From Gammaproteobacteria bacterium (GTDB lineage: Bacteria; Pseudomonadota; Gammaproteobacteria; Nevskiales; Nevskiaceae), in the NCBI GenBank assembly GCA_022599775.1, contig JAHZLQ010000007.1:1-64000 (forward strand): a DNA stretch of 64,000 bases, read 5' to 3'. The notes beneath the pieces are model-generated. The model had not been told where the DNA came from, did no database searches, and worked only from the letters and a program-made list of their open reading frames with translations. This document shows positions 48,994-58,209 of the stretch, one piece after another; the stretch's first letter is position 1, and each line of letters opens with the position of its first letter. Made by a program: the position numbers and the translations under genes.

Positions 48994-50030
48994 TGAAGGC
49001 TGCGGTGCTGGACCCGGTGCGTGGCGAGTTCGAGCTGCGTGAGGTCGCGCGGCCCCCAATCAGGCGCGGCGAAATCCTGTTGCGCGTGGCGGCCGCTTCG
49101 ATCAATCCGCTGGATACGATGATGCGCCACAACTACGGCGAACGCCTGTTCAAATGGCTGCGCCGGCGCGGGCCGCGAATTCTGGGCCTCGATGGCGCGG
49201 GCGTGGTGGAATCGGTGGGTGCCGGCGTACGCGGCCTGCGAGCGGGACAGCGCGTCATGGCGGCGGTGATGCCATTTCGGTCCGGCTTTTACGCGGAATA
49301 TGTCGCGGTGCCCGCCGCCTGGAGCGCACCGGTGTCCGCGAGCCGGGCTCTGGACCAGGCCGCGGCAATTCCGTACGCGGGCCTGACCGCCTATCAGGTG
49401 TTGCGCGCAGCCGGCATCGAGCCGGGCCGCGCGACGGGCATGCGCGTGCTGGTGCACGGCGGTTCCGGCGGTATCGGCAGCCTGCTGGTGCAGTGCCTGC
49501 ATGCCTGGGGCGCCTGGGTCGCCAGCACCTGCAGCGCCGGCAATGTCGACTATGTCCGCGGCTTGGGCGCCGACCGTGTGATCGACTATCGGCGTGAGGA
49601 ATTCAGCGAAGTGCTGGACCGGCTCGACCTCGTGGTCAACACCGTCGCACCGCTGGACGAAGCGCTGGAGGAAGCGCCGCACCTGTCCGTGCTGCGTCGC
49701 GGTGGCTGCTACGTCAGCCTGATCTCGCCGACGCTGACGCTGGCCGACAAGCTCGGCGCGCCGCTGGGCCTGGCCGCCGCCGGCGCCTGGGGCGGTGCCG
49801 CGCGACTGCGCTGGAAACTGGCCGGCAAGCAGCATCGCTGGACCTACTTCCAGCCATCCGGCGATCGCCTGCGCGAACTTGATGAGTGGATCGACAAGGC
49901 CTGGTGGCAGCCGCAGCTCGGAGAGCGTTTCGGGCTCGATCAGGTATCGGAGGCGCACCGGTGCGCCGAGCGCGGCCCGGCGCACGGCAAAGCTCTGCTG
50001 ATCCTGGACGAGGCCCTGTGCCGAGCATGA
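48993..50030 (+). CDS. zinc-free quinone-oxidoreductase-type MDR dehydrogenase
   Basis: A 345-residue member of the medium-chain dehydrogenase/reductase superfamily. The NADPH-binding motif is VHGGSGGIGSLLVQ (near 160) and the alcohol-binding region ILGLDGAGVVESVGAGV lies near 60. The structural zinc cysteines are absent, so this is a quinone/enoyl reductase branch member. Coupled to both neighbours: the start overlaps the FAH stop, and the TGA overlaps the next ATG (ATGA). Confidence 0.85.
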   Translation: MKAAVLDPVRGEFELREVARPPIRRGEILLRVAAASINPLDTMMRHNYGERLFKWLRRRGPRILGLDGAGVVESVGAGVRGLRAGQRVMAAVMPFRSGFYAEYVAVPAAWSAPVSASRALDQAAAIPYAGLTAYQVLRAAGIEPGRATGMRVLVHGGSGGIGSLLVQCLHAWGAWVASTCSAGNVDYVRGLGADRVIDYRREEFSEVLDRLDLVVNTVAPLDEALEEAPHLSVLRRGGCYVSLISPTLTLADKLGAPLGLAAAGAWGGAARLRWKLAGKQHRWTYFQPSGDRLRELDEWIDKAWWQPQLGERFGLDQVSEAHRCAERGPAHGKALLILDEALCRA

Positions 50031-51862
50031 ATGTCGCGGCGAACGACTATGACGTGGTCGTGGTCGGCGCGGGGCCGGTGGGTCTGAGCGCCGCTCTGCT
50101 GTTGAATCAGCAAGGCATGAAGACCCTGCTGGTGGAGCAGCGGGCGGCGCCGATCGGGCACCCGGCGGGACATGTGCTGAATCCGCGTTCGCTGGAAATC
50201 TGGCGCCAGATCGATCCCTCGCTGGCACGCGACATCCGCAGCGACAGTGCACCGATCGAAGACCTGCGCTACGTCATCTGGTGCAAGAGTCTGGCCGGCC
50301 CCGAACTGGGGCGCGTCAATACGGTGACGCACGATCATGTCGAACTCGCCGAACAGATCCGCTACAGCCCGGCGCGGCATGCGCACTATCCGCAGCACCG
50401 CCTCGAACAGAAGCTGTGGTCGCGCGCGGCCCAGGCCGATCGCGTGGAATTCATGCCGGGACACGCCGCCGGTGACATCAGTATCACCGCCGGTGGCGTG
50501 GAACTCGGGGTCGAGGGCCCGCGCGGCAAGACGGTGCGCGCGCGCTGGTGCATCGCGGCCGACGGTGCACGCAGCGGGATACGCAAACAACTGGGCATCG
50601 CCATGCCGGGGCCGACACTGGCACGCATCGCCAGCATCCATTTCACGGCCAATCTGGATCGCCTGATTCGCGGCCGGCCGGCGGTGATCTACTGGATCTA
50701 CAACGATCGCATGGTCGGCCCGCTGATCCGACATCTCGATGACGACTGGATTCTGATGTCGATGCTGCATCCGCCGCAGCAACCCGAGCAGTTCACCGAG
50801 GCCCACTGGCGCACATTGATCGCCGAAGCGCTGGGCACTCGCGCGGTGGATGTGCGCGTCAATGCCATCGGCCATTGGGCGATGACGGCGCAGCTCGCCG
50901 AGCGTTTTCGGGAGGGGCCGGTGTTCCTGGCGGGCGATTCCGCGCATCGTTTTCCGCCGACGGGTGGTTACGGCATCAACACCGGTGTTCAGGACGTCCA
51001 CAACCTCGTCTGGAAACTCAAGGCCGTCAAGGACGGCCATGCCGGTGACGCGCTGCTCGACAGCTACCAGACTGAACGCCGACCGGTCGCGGAGAAGAAC
51101 TGTAGCCGCAGCGTCGAAAACCAGGAGGAGATGGACTCGATCAACCGTCTGATCGGCCTGCCCAAGGAAGACCTCGAAAAGGCGCATCGCATGATGGAGT
51201 CGCGACCGTTCAAGGTCATGCCGCTGAAGTGGCAGCTCGGCCTGGTCGAGCGCCTCAGCGCGCTCGGCATGCGGCGTCTGCGCATGCTCGACGACAACAG
51301 TGCGCGCGGCCAGCGTCTGCGGAGCAAGTTGCGCCGCGCAGCGGCTGCGCAGCGCGCGCACTTCGGCGGGGCGCACGGTGTTGACCTGGGCTATCGCTAC
51401 GGTGGGTCGCTGAGTCTGGACTGTGCGCATGCCACCGACGAGCTGTGCCCCTCGGACCTGGTCTACCGGCCGTCCACCGTGCCGGGTTGCCGCCTGCCTC
51501 ATGCCTGGCTGCAGCGTGACGGATGCTTGTTGTCGAGTCTCGACCTGATCGGCACGGACCACCTGTGTCTGCTGGTCGATCCCGCCTGGCGTGATGACTG
51601 GGAAGAGGCGCTGCGCCAGGCACGGGATGCCTTGTCTTATCCGGTGACCCTGCTCTGCGTCGGCGACGGTGAAGGCGCGGACGCCACGCCGGAGGACAAC
51701 CTGTGGTTCGAACGGCGCGGCGTCGATTCCAGCGGTGCGGTCCTGATCCGGCCGGACGGTCACGTCGCATGGCGTAGTCGCTCCCTGCCGGCCGATCCCG
51801 CGCAGCGCCTGCGCGAGGTATTCGAGCACCTGTCCCTGGCATTCAACCGAGAACTTCGATGA
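50027..51862 (+). CDS. FAD-dependent aromatic hydroxylase (PheA/TfdB/MhpA-like)
   Basis: A 611-residue class A flavoprotein monooxygenase. GAGPVGLSAALLL (about 13-25) binds FAD-ADP, DGARSGIRKQLG (about 179) is the DG motif, and GDSAHRFPPTGGYGINTGVQD (in two parts, about 303-324) binds the ribityl chain. The last 150 residues have the thioredoxin-like domain of phenol hydroxylases. It probably hydroxylates a phenolic substrate for the ring-cleaving enzymes of this operon. ATG at 50027 overlaps the dehydrogenase stop. Confidence 0.88.
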   Translation: MNVAANDYDVVVVGAGPVGLSAALLLNQQGMKTLLVEQRAAPIGHPAGHVLNPRSLEIWRQIDPSLARDIRSDSAPIEDLRYVIWCKSLAGPELGRVNTVTHDHVELAEQIRYSPARHAHYPQHRLEQKLWSRAAQADRVEFMPGHAAGDISITAGGVELGVEGPRGKTVRARWCIAADGARSGIRKQLGIAMPGPTLARIASIHFTANLDRLIRGRPAVIYWIYNDRMVGPLIRHLDDDWILMSMLHPPQQPEQFTEAHWRTLIAEALGTRAVDVRVNAIGHWAMTAQLAERFREGPVFLAGDSAHRFPPTGGYGINTGVQDVHNLVWKLKAVKDGHAGDALLDSYQTERRPVAEKNCSRSVENQEEMDSINRLIGLPKEDLEKAHRMMESRPFKVMPLKWQLGLVERLSALGMRRLRMLDDNSARGQRLRSKLRRAAAAQRAHFGGAHGVDLGYRYGGSLSLDCAHATDELCPSDLVYRPSTVPGCRLPHAWLQRDGCLLSSLDLIGTDHLCLLVDPAWRDDWEEALRQARDALSYPVTLLCVGDGEGADATPEDNLWFERRGVDSSGAVLIRPDGHVAWRSRSLPADPAQRLREVFEHLSLAFNRELR

Positions 51863-51899
51863 CGACCGTCCCAAGCCCCTCCGGAACGAGGACTGGCAC

Positions 51900-52349
51900 A
51901 TGAGCCCGGGGCCCTTGCTGAGCACGCTCGAACTGCACTGTCGCCGACATGCGGCGATGCTGGTCTGGTATCGCGCACTGACCGGCGCGGAAGTCGAATT
52001 CCGCGATGAGCTCCAGTGCTGGCTGCGCAGTGCCGACGGCTGGCGTCTGCTGTTGCTGGATACGCAATGGGACGAACGGCCGCGCGAGGTCGCCGGTGTT
52101 GCCGGTCTGGCCTTCGAGTACTCCAGCCTCGCGGCTCTGGCTGCCGCCTGGAAGTCGCTCGCCGCGCGTGCGATCCGCGTCGAGCGTGCGGTGCGCAACG
52201 GCGTGGCCACCAGCCTCGTCTATCGCGATCCGGACGGCAATCCGGTGACGCTGCGCTACGTACTGCCGGTCACCGAACGGCCGCGCACCACGAGCGGTCC
52301 GCTCGGCGAGGAATTCGATCCGGCGGACTTGCTGGACGATCTGGCCTGA
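51900..52349 (+). CDS. VOC-superfamily protein that has lost two metal ligands
   Basis: A 149-residue relative of the dioxygenase at 47357. Aligned by eye, the first His is kept (TLELHCRR) but LDHIAYNF has become VAGLAFEY and NRLEFQS has become NPVTLRYV, so the second His is Gly and the Glu is Thr. The C-terminal FDPADLLDDL is the same motif as FDPAVLLAKL. It has no complete metal site and may be a structural or binding partner. It begins 37 bp after the hydroxylase stop. Confidence 0.75.
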   Translation: MSPGPLLSTLELHCRRHAAMLVWYRALTGAEVEFRDELQCWLRSADGWRLLLLDTQWDERPREVAGVAGLAFEYSSLAALAAAWKSLAARAIRVERAVRNGVATSLVYRDPDGNPVTLRYVLPVTERPRTTSGPLGEEFDPADLLDDLA

Positions 52350-52409
52350 ACCGCGCGGGTGTCGCGATGCTCGCCTATCATCGACCCGGACCAGGAACAA
52401 CAATGGAGA

Positions 52410-52604
52410 ATGTCCGTGAGCGCAAGCTCGAATATTGAACTGGCAGGCCTGGCCTTGGCGCCGGACGACGCGCGCAAATTGCAGCGCCTGATCGAAGCCC
52501 GGCTGGCATCGCAGGAACGCGAACTGGCCGATGCGGTCGAGCGGTCGCTGGGCATCGTGCCGCGTCTGCTGCGCGGACCGATCAAGAAGGTTCTGGGTCT
52601 GTGA
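52410..52604 (+). CDS. 64-residue protein coupled to the DUF445 trio
   Basis: No family recognised. The ATG at 52410 follows ATGGAGA. The sequence is one amphipathic helix pair (LAPDDARKLQRLIEARLASQERELADAVERS, in segments) with a hydrophobic, basic end (LLRGPIKKVLGL) that could touch the membrane. Its stop overlaps the next GTG (GTGA). It precedes a 256-residue gene and a DUF445 gene, all with overlapping ends. Confidence 0.55.
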   Translation: MSVSASSNIELAGLALAPDDARKLQRLIEARLASQERELADAVERSLGIVPRLLRGPIKKVLGL

Positions 52605-53371
52605 GCCTGCAACAGGTCGAGGCCAATCGCATCGCGGCGCTGTTGAGGGTGACGCCTGCGGAGCTGTCGTTCCTGCAGGACTGCGAAGCGGCCGAGCTGA
52701 CGCGCCTGCGCAAGCGCATCACCGCAGCCGGCATGGAACGTCACCGCAAGAGTTTCGAGCGCCTGTCGCGTGCCTCCGGTCTGATGCCGGGACCGATTGC
52801 TGCGCGTATCGCGCAGGATGTGCTCGGCCCGGAGATCGTCGCCCAGCTCACGCCGTACATGTCTGTTGAGCGCGCAGTCAATGTCTCGCGGCAGATGAGT
52901 ACCGAGTTTCAGGCAGACGTTTCGGTGCACATGGTGCCGGAGGCGTCCTCCGATCTGCTCGCGGCGCTGCCGGCCGAGCTGCGGCGCGACGTGACCCGCG
53001 AGCTCCTGGCGCGCGGCGAGTACGCCGTGATGGGCACGGTTGTGGACTTTCTGCCGGTCGATGTCATCGCAGACCTCGCCCGCGAGATCAAGGATCCGGA
53101 GGCGCTGCTGGAAACCACGGGCTACGTGGAGGACAAGTCACGCCTGAGCCGTGTGGTCTCCAACTTCTCGGACCAGCGCATAGGCGAACTGCTGAGCAGC
53201 GCCGCCCAAAGCGGACGCATGGTGGTGCTGTGCGAGCTGGTGGCGGCGATTGAAGACGCGCAGCGCCAGCGCCTGGCGCCAATCCTCGCGGCGGCCGAGC
53301 CCGACATCCAGGCCGAGTGGCGCAAGGCCTGGAGCGGACTGCAGCTGGGAAGCGACCCCTTGCTCGGATGA
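52601..53371 (+). CDS. 256-residue protein of unknown function
   Basis: No family recognised. It is predicted helical and soluble, with no signal or membrane helix. The region around residues 105-200 (VPEASSDLLAALPAELRRDV, then VVDFLPVDVIADLAREIKDP) repeats an alpha-helical L-P-x(2)-D pattern reminiscent of MgtE N-terminal repeats, but I would not assign it. GTG start overlaps the upstream stop and the TGA overlaps the DUF445 ATG, so the three proteins are made together. Confidence 0.6.
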   Translation: MSLQQVEANRIAALLRVTPAELSFLQDCEAAELTRLRKRITAAGMERHRKSFERLSRASGLMPGPIAARIAQDVLGPEIVAQLTPYMSVERAVNVSRQMSTEFQADVSVHMVPEASSDLLAALPAELRRDVTRELLARGEYAVMGTVVDFLPVDVIADLAREIKDPEALLETTGYVEDKSRLSRVVSNFSDQRIGELLSSAAQSGRMVVLCELVAAIEDAQRQRLAPILAAAEPDIQAEWRKAWSGLQLGSDPLLG

Positions 53372-54543
53372 CGGCCTGGTTCTGGATTCCGCTGATCAGC
53401 GCACTTGTCGGCGGCGCGACCAACTGGCTTGCGGTGTTCCTGACGCTGAACCCGGCACGTGAGAAGCGCCTGGGGCCGTTTCGATTTCAGGGTTTCCTGC
53501 CGCGCAAATCGCACCGCATCGCCTATGCCTTCGGCCAGCGTGTGCTCGGCGATATCGTCGATCTGCGAACCATCCTGGCACCGGTCGACGTCGATGAGGT
53601 GGCCCGGCAGGTGGAGGCCGCCATCGGCGAGCGCGGCGACGAGTTGCTGGCCGAAACGCTCTCCGCCGTCAATCCCGAGTTCTGGGCGAAGCTGCGTCCG
53701 GCCGTGCGCGCGCACTGGATGCAGCGCATGCGGCCGCTGCTGCCGCGGGTGATCGCCCAGACCTTTCGCCAGTTGCAAGGCGACCCCGAGCACTATGTCG
53801 ACTTTCCCCAGTTGGTGGCCGATTGGCTGCGCGACGAGCCGGAGATCCTCCGCGACATCGTGTGGCAGACCGGGCGTCGCGAATTCCGCTTCATCGAATG
53901 GAGCGGCGTCGCTGTGGGCGGCCTCGCTGGCGGTCTGTTCGCGGCACTGTGGTCGCTGGGGCCGTCGCCCTGGCTTGGTGGTATCGGCGGTGGCCTCATT
54001 GGCGGGCTGACCAACTGGGTTGCGGTCAACGCGGTATTCGAGCCCAAGCGTCCGTTCCGGATCGGAGGCTGGGCCATTCAGGGCATCGTCTATCGGCACC
54101 AGCAGGAGACGGCGCGCCAGCTGGCCTTCATGCTGCTCGACCGCCTGATGCAGCTCGGCACTCTGATTCAGCATCTCGCCGCTTTCGACGACGCCTTCTA
54201 TCGGCTTAGCCGCGATGCCGTGCATGAGGAGCTGGAGCGGGCCAGCAATGGCGCTTCGATGATGATCGGCATGGCGCTCGGCGCCGAGTCGGTGGACGCC
54301 CTGGTCGACGCCACAGCGCGTGCGATCACCCGGCACGGGCCGCCCGTGGTCGCCGGAATCAGCTTGCCCGAAGAAACCCGAGCCAGCATCGCGGCCCTGT
54401 TGCACGACAGCCTGCGCGAGTTGCCGGCGGACGCCTACGGAGACCTGATGCGATCGGCCGTGCGCGAGGACGAGCCCCTGCTCATCGCATCCGGGGTGGT
54501 CGTCGGAGCCGTCGTCGGCACGCTCGGTGCTTTGCTCGCCTGA
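53368..54543 (+). CDS. DUF445-family membrane protein
   Basis: A 391-residue protein with an N-terminal membrane helix (residues 3-22) and a second pair near 185-220. The family signature TNWLAV occurs in both halves (ALVGGATNWLAVFL near 13 and GGLTNWVAVNAVFEPKRPF near 214), revealing an internal duplication. A final helix VVGAVVGTLGALLA closes it. Function is unknown in all bacteria. Translated from ATG at 53368, coupled to the upstream gene (ATGA). Confidence 0.85.
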   Translation: MTAWFWIPLISALVGGATNWLAVFLTLNPAREKRLGPFRFQGFLPRKSHRIAYAFGQRVLGDIVDLRTILAPVDVDEVARQVEAAIGERGDELLAETLSAVNPEFWAKLRPAVRAHWMQRMRPLLPRVIAQTFRQLQGDPEHYVDFPQLVADWLRDEPEILRDIVWQTGRREFRFIEWSGVAVGGLAGGLFAALWSLGPSPWLGGIGGGLIGGLTNWVAVNAVFEPKRPFRIGGWAIQGIVYRHQQETARQLAFMLLDRLMQLGTLIQHLAAFDDAFYRLSRDAVHEELERASNGASMMIGMALGAESVDALVDATARAITRHGPPVVAGISLPEETRASIAALLHDSLRELPADAYGDLMRSAVREDEPLLIASGVVVGAVVGTLGALLA

Positions 54544-54584
54544 GCTTTGAAATTCGAAAATCCTCTCCACAGGGACCGTTGCCC

Positions 54585-56531
54585 ATGACCATCCGCAGTC
54601 TCGACGACGTGCGCACCACCGAAGCCCGAAGCCTCGCCGACCAGCCCTTGCCGGCTTCGACCTACGAACTGCTGCGCAACAGCGCCAAAGCCTTCGGCGG
54701 CAAGCCGGCCCTGAGTTTCTTTCTCGAAGGCAAGCAGTACGAGCGTGCCCGCAGCTACAGCTATCGCGAGCTGTTCGAGCAGGTGACGCGTTGCGCCAAT
54801 CTGTTCGGCCGACTTGGCGTGGGACGCGGCGACGTCGTTGCCTACCTGCTGCCGAACCTTCCGGAAACGCACTTCGTCCTGTGGGGTGGGGAGGCCGCCG
54901 GCATCGCCTTCGCTGTCAATCCGCTGCTGGAACCGGCGCAGGTTGCCGAGCTGCTCGATGCGGCCCAGGCCAAGGTGCTGGTCACCATCGCGCCGCTGCC
55001 GGTGCCGGGCGCGGACCTGTGGGACAAGCTCCTGCCATTCCTGCCGCGGGTTCGCTCGCTTCGGCACATTCTGCGGGTGGACTTGGCCGAACATCTGGAC
55101 TTCAAGCGCAAGCTCGCGCTCAAGGCGCTGCGTTTGCGGGAAAAGCCGCCGCGGGCCGTAGGAGCCGCCGAAGTCCACGACTTTCACACCGAGCTGGCAC
55201 GCGAATCCGGGAGTCGGCTGAATTCCGAGCGTCGCATTCGTGGCGACGAGATCGCCTCGTATTTCTGCACTGGCGGCACCACCGGCAGCCCCAAGATCGC
55301 GACCCGGACCCACCGCAACGAGATCGCGGATACCTGGGCCACCGGCAGCGTCGTGGACGATGGTGTCGGACTCGGCAAGGTCGTCTACTGCGGCCTGCCG
55401 CTGTTCCACGTCAACGCGACCCTGGTGACCGGCCTGCTGCCGTTTCTGAAAGGGGCGCACGTTGTGCTCGGTTCGCCCCAGGGTTATCGCGGCGAGGGCG
55501 TGATCGAGAACTTCTGGAAGATCGTGCAGCACTATCGCGTCAACTTCTTCAGCGGCGTGCCCACGCTGTATGCCGGGCTGCTGCAGGTACCGCTGGGCAA
55601 GGCCGACGTATCGAGTCTGGAGTTCGGCCTGTGCGGTGCCGCGCCGATGCCGCTGGAAGTGTTCCGGCGCTTCGAGCAGACCACCGGCATCCGCATCCTC
55701 GAAGGCTATGGTTTGACCGAAGGCACTTGCGTCAGTTCGGTCAATCCGCCCGAGGGTGAACGACGCATCGGCTCGATCGGCCTGCGGATTCCCCATCAGG
55801 ACATGAAGGTGCTGATCCTCGACGACTCGGGCCGTTATCAGCGCGAGGCCGAGGTCGACGAACCGGGCGCGATCGCGATCGCCGGCCCCAATGTCTTCGC
55901 CGGCTACCTCGATCCGGCCCAGAACGCGCAGCTCTGGATCGACTGCGGAGACGAGCGGCGCTGGCTCAATACCGGCGATCTCGGCCGCCAGGACGCGGAC
56001 GGTTACTTCTGGCTGACCGGCCGCAAGAAGGAGCTGATCATCCGCGGCGGGCACAACATCGATCCGGCCTCGATCGAGGAGCCGCTGCACCGGCATCCGC
56101 AGGTCGCGCTCGCCGCCGCGGTGGGCCGCCCCGACGCACACGCCGGCGAGCTGCCGGTGGCCTATGTGCAGCTCAAGCCCGGTGCCTCGGTCGACGAACA
56201 GGCCCTGCTGGCCTACACCGAGCGCGAGATCGGCGAACGCGCCGCGCGCCCCAAGGCGATCCATATCATCGACCCGATGCCGCTGACGCCGGTCGGCAAG
56301 ATCTACAAGCCGGCGCTGAAGCTGCGCGAAGTCGAGAGTCTGGTCCGTGAAGAGCTGGCCGGCGTCGCCGGCTTGCAGGTCCAATCGCTGCAGGTGCGGC
56401 AGGACGGCCGTCGCGGTATCGTCGCCGAGGTGCGGGCGCGCGCGCCCGCCGCGACTGCGGAAGCGCTGCGGGCGAGCCTTGGCCGTTATGCCTTTGCAGT
56501 CGATCTGAACATGGAGACGGGCGCGGCCTGA
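54585..56531 (+). CDS. acyl-CoA synthetase (AMP-binding enzyme)
   Basis: A 648-residue ANL-superfamily enzyme that adenylates a carboxylic acid and passes it to CoA. The P-loop is FCTGGTTGSPKIATRTH (about 227), the A5 motif GYGLTEGT (about 375), the D of A7 LNTGDLG (about 465) and the hinge GRKKELIIRGG. The catalytic Lys is in TPVGKIYKPALK. The length and sequence are in the long-chain/aromatic acid branch. It precedes the DUF1302/DUF1329 cluster and may activate its substrate. ATG at 54585 is used; a TTG two codons earlier is also in frame. Confidence 0.9.
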   Translation: MTIRSLDDVRTTEARSLADQPLPASTYELLRNSAKAFGGKPALSFFLEGKQYERARSYSYRELFEQVTRCANLFGRLGVGRGDVVAYLLPNLPETHFVLWGGEAAGIAFAVNPLLEPAQVAELLDAAQAKVLVTIAPLPVPGADLWDKLLPFLPRVRSLRHILRVDLAEHLDFKRKLALKALRLREKPPRAVGAAEVHDFHTELARESGSRLNSERRIRGDEIASYFCTGGTTGSPKIATRTHRNEIADTWATGSVVDDGVGLGKVVYCGLPLFHVNATLVTGLLPFLKGAHVVLGSPQGYRGEGVIENFWKIVQHYRVNFFSGVPTLYAGLLQVPLGKADVSSLEFGLCGAAPMPLEVFRRFEQTTGIRILEGYGLTEGTCVSSVNPPEGERRIGSIGLRIPHQDMKVLILDDSGRYQREAEVDEPGAIAIAGPNVFAGYLDPAQNAQLWIDCGDERRWLNTGDLGRQDADGYFWLTGRKKELIIRGGHNIDPASIEEPLHRHPQVALAAAVGRPDAHAGELPVAYVQLKPGASVDEQALLAYTEREIGERAARPKAIHIIDPMPLTPVGKIYKPALKLREVESLVREELAGVAGLQVQSLQVRQDGRRGIVAEVRARAPAATAEALRASLGRYAFAVDLNMETGAA

Positions 56532-56649
56532 TGAGGCACGGCAATGGTTCGGGTCCCTTCGGCAAAGCGGGTTTTCGTGCTGGCAGGTTCGGTGCATGAA
56601 TTCAGCCGCCGCTAGTCACTCTGTGCCGTCCATTCGCTGGAGCGTTTCG

Positions 56650-57966
56650 ATGCTGGTAGAAGCCCGTCTGCTCGTCCTCGTGATGGTCGTCGGATCGCTG
56701 ATGCTCGGTGCCTGCGGCGCGCCGGAAACACCGATCGATCCCGCAGAGGCGGTCGAGGGTTGCTTCTGGGTGGGGCCCTATACGCTCGAACGCGAGCAGA
56801 CCAATACCGCGTTCCCCGACAGCGGAGCCACCTATTGGTCCGCCCGGTTCACCGTGCCCGATGGCGCGAGGCTGCGGCTGCGAGGCCGCTATCCACATGC
56901 GCGCTACATGTCGTTCGTGAGCTACAACAGTCTCAAATCGCCCACCGACTCGATCTACGATACGCAGATCTCCCCGGAGACTGACCATCTCAACCCGTTC
57001 CGTCCCGGCGTGCGCCGCGACGTGGAGTCACGCGCCTACGGGCTCGATGTGCTGCCCCAATCACCCCCCGACGGCGCGCGCGCAGAGAACACGATCTATG
57101 CCGACCCGCGTTTCGACGGCCAGGTTTCGCTGTTCTACCGGGTCTATGTGCCGGATCAGGGCCTCGACGCGACCGGTGGAACCGGGCTGCCGGACGTGGA
57201 GCTGGTTCAGGCGGACGGCTCGGTGCTGCATGGACAGCCGGCCTGCGATGCGCTGCAGGTGGATCGGCACTTGCTGGTGAGCTCGTCCGGCCGACGCTGG
57301 GTCTATACCATGGCGCGCGAACAGCCGTGGCGGGCCGAGACCTTTCCTGCGCAATCGCGGCCGGAATGGCGCGCGTTCTACAACGCCTTCTACTTCCAGC
57401 GCTGCACCTATCTGGGCTGGTGCGGGGGGCAACCCGAGCGCAGCGGCGGGGTCTTCAGCAATCCGCAGAACGGTTATCTGACGCTGATGGCAAATCGGCG
57501 ATTCGGGCCGTTGCTGGTGCTGGAAGGACGCATGCCGGACACGCCCCGAACCCGGGATGGCGCGCCGTTGATGATGCCGGCGCAGCTGCGTTACTGGTCC
57601 CTGTGCACCAATGAAACCTTCACTCAGAAGGTGACCGACTGCCTCTACGACGAGCAGGTGCCTCTGGATCAGACCGGCAGCTACATCATTGTCGCCTCCC
57701 GCGCGGAAGACCGCCCCGACAACGCCCGCCCCGAGTGCGGAATCGCGTGGCTGGAATGGCCTGCTGCCGGCGACGGTGCGGGGCACCCGGACGACATGCT
57801 GGTGTTGCTGCGCAACATGCTGCCGTCGCCGGACTTCGAGCATGCCGTCCAAGCCACCCAGACCCCCGGCGATGCGCGCAAACATATGCAGGCCTATCTT
57901 CCGGAACCCCGGTACATGAACAGCAGCGAGTTCGCCCTGCTGGGCTGCGACGCGCAGACGCAGTGA
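56650..57966 (+). CDS. lipoprotein of unknown function near DUF1302/DUF1329
   Basis: A 438-residue lipoprotein. The ATG at 56650 gives the signal MLVEARLLVLVMVVGSLMLG with Cys22; an upstream in-frame ATG at 56596 would add 18 residues. The mature protein is beta-rich: AEAVEGCFWVGPY, RFTVPDGARLRLRGRYPHAR, then YWSLCTNETFTQKVTDCLYDEQVPLD (in pieces), features seen in secreted proteins with DUF1214-like ends. No catalytic site is identified. Its place between the acyl-CoA synthetase and the DUF1302 gene suggests a role at the cell surface. Confidence 0.6.
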   Translation: MLVEARLLVLVMVVGSLMLGACGAPETPIDPAEAVEGCFWVGPYTLEREQTNTAFPDSGATYWSARFTVPDGARLRLRGRYPHARYMSFVSYNSLKSPTDSIYDTQISPETDHLNPFRPGVRRDVESRAYGLDVLPQSPPDGARAENTIYADPRFDGQVSLFYRVYVPDQGLDATGGTGLPDVELVQADGSVLHGQPACDALQVDRHLLVSSSGRRWVYTMAREQPWRAETFPAQSRPEWRAFYNAFYFQRCTYLGWCGGQPERSGGVFSNPQNGYLTLMANRRFGPLLVLEGRMPDTPRTRDGAPLMMPAQLRYWSLCTNETFTQKVTDCLYDEQVPLDQTGSYIIVASRAEDRPDNARPECGIAWLEWPAAGDGAGHPDDMLVLLRNMLPSPDFEHAVQATQTPGDARKHMQAYLPEPRYMNSSEFALLGCDAQTQ

Positions 57967-58148
57967 ACGAGGTCGCATAGGCTCGTCTGCGGCGGGCGCC
58001 TGATCATGGCGCATCGCCAAGCGCACTTGACTCAAAAGTCAGAACCCAGCGCAAGGCCGGGCTTGTCGGTGGGTTCATGGGCCGAAATCATATTGGGTAA
58101 TCCCCCGGGTCTTTAACATTTCTTACATTTGACGCGACAAGACCGGCA

Positions 58149-58176
58149 TTGACAGCCCGGCAGCATTAATTAAACT
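58149..58176 (+). promoter_or_regulatory. sigma-70-like promoter before the DUF1302 fusion gene
   Basis: TTGACA at 58149-58154, 16-bp spacer, TAAACT at 58171-58176, in an AT-rich stretch unlike the surrounding DNA. An excellent SD (AAGGAGGAG, 58194-58202) follows before the ATG at 58210. Confidence 0.5.
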
Positions 58177-58209
58177 CCAAAGAATAATATTATAAGGAGG
58201 AGAGCGCCG

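Noticed and set aside
49940..52210. 756-codon open frame opposite the FAD hydroxylase
   Set aside because: Antisense shadow; the plus strand has overlapping coupled genes with full motifs.
54435..56597. 720-codon open frame opposite the acyl-CoA synthetase
   Set aside because: Antisense shadow of a gene with all ANL motifs; low-complexity product.
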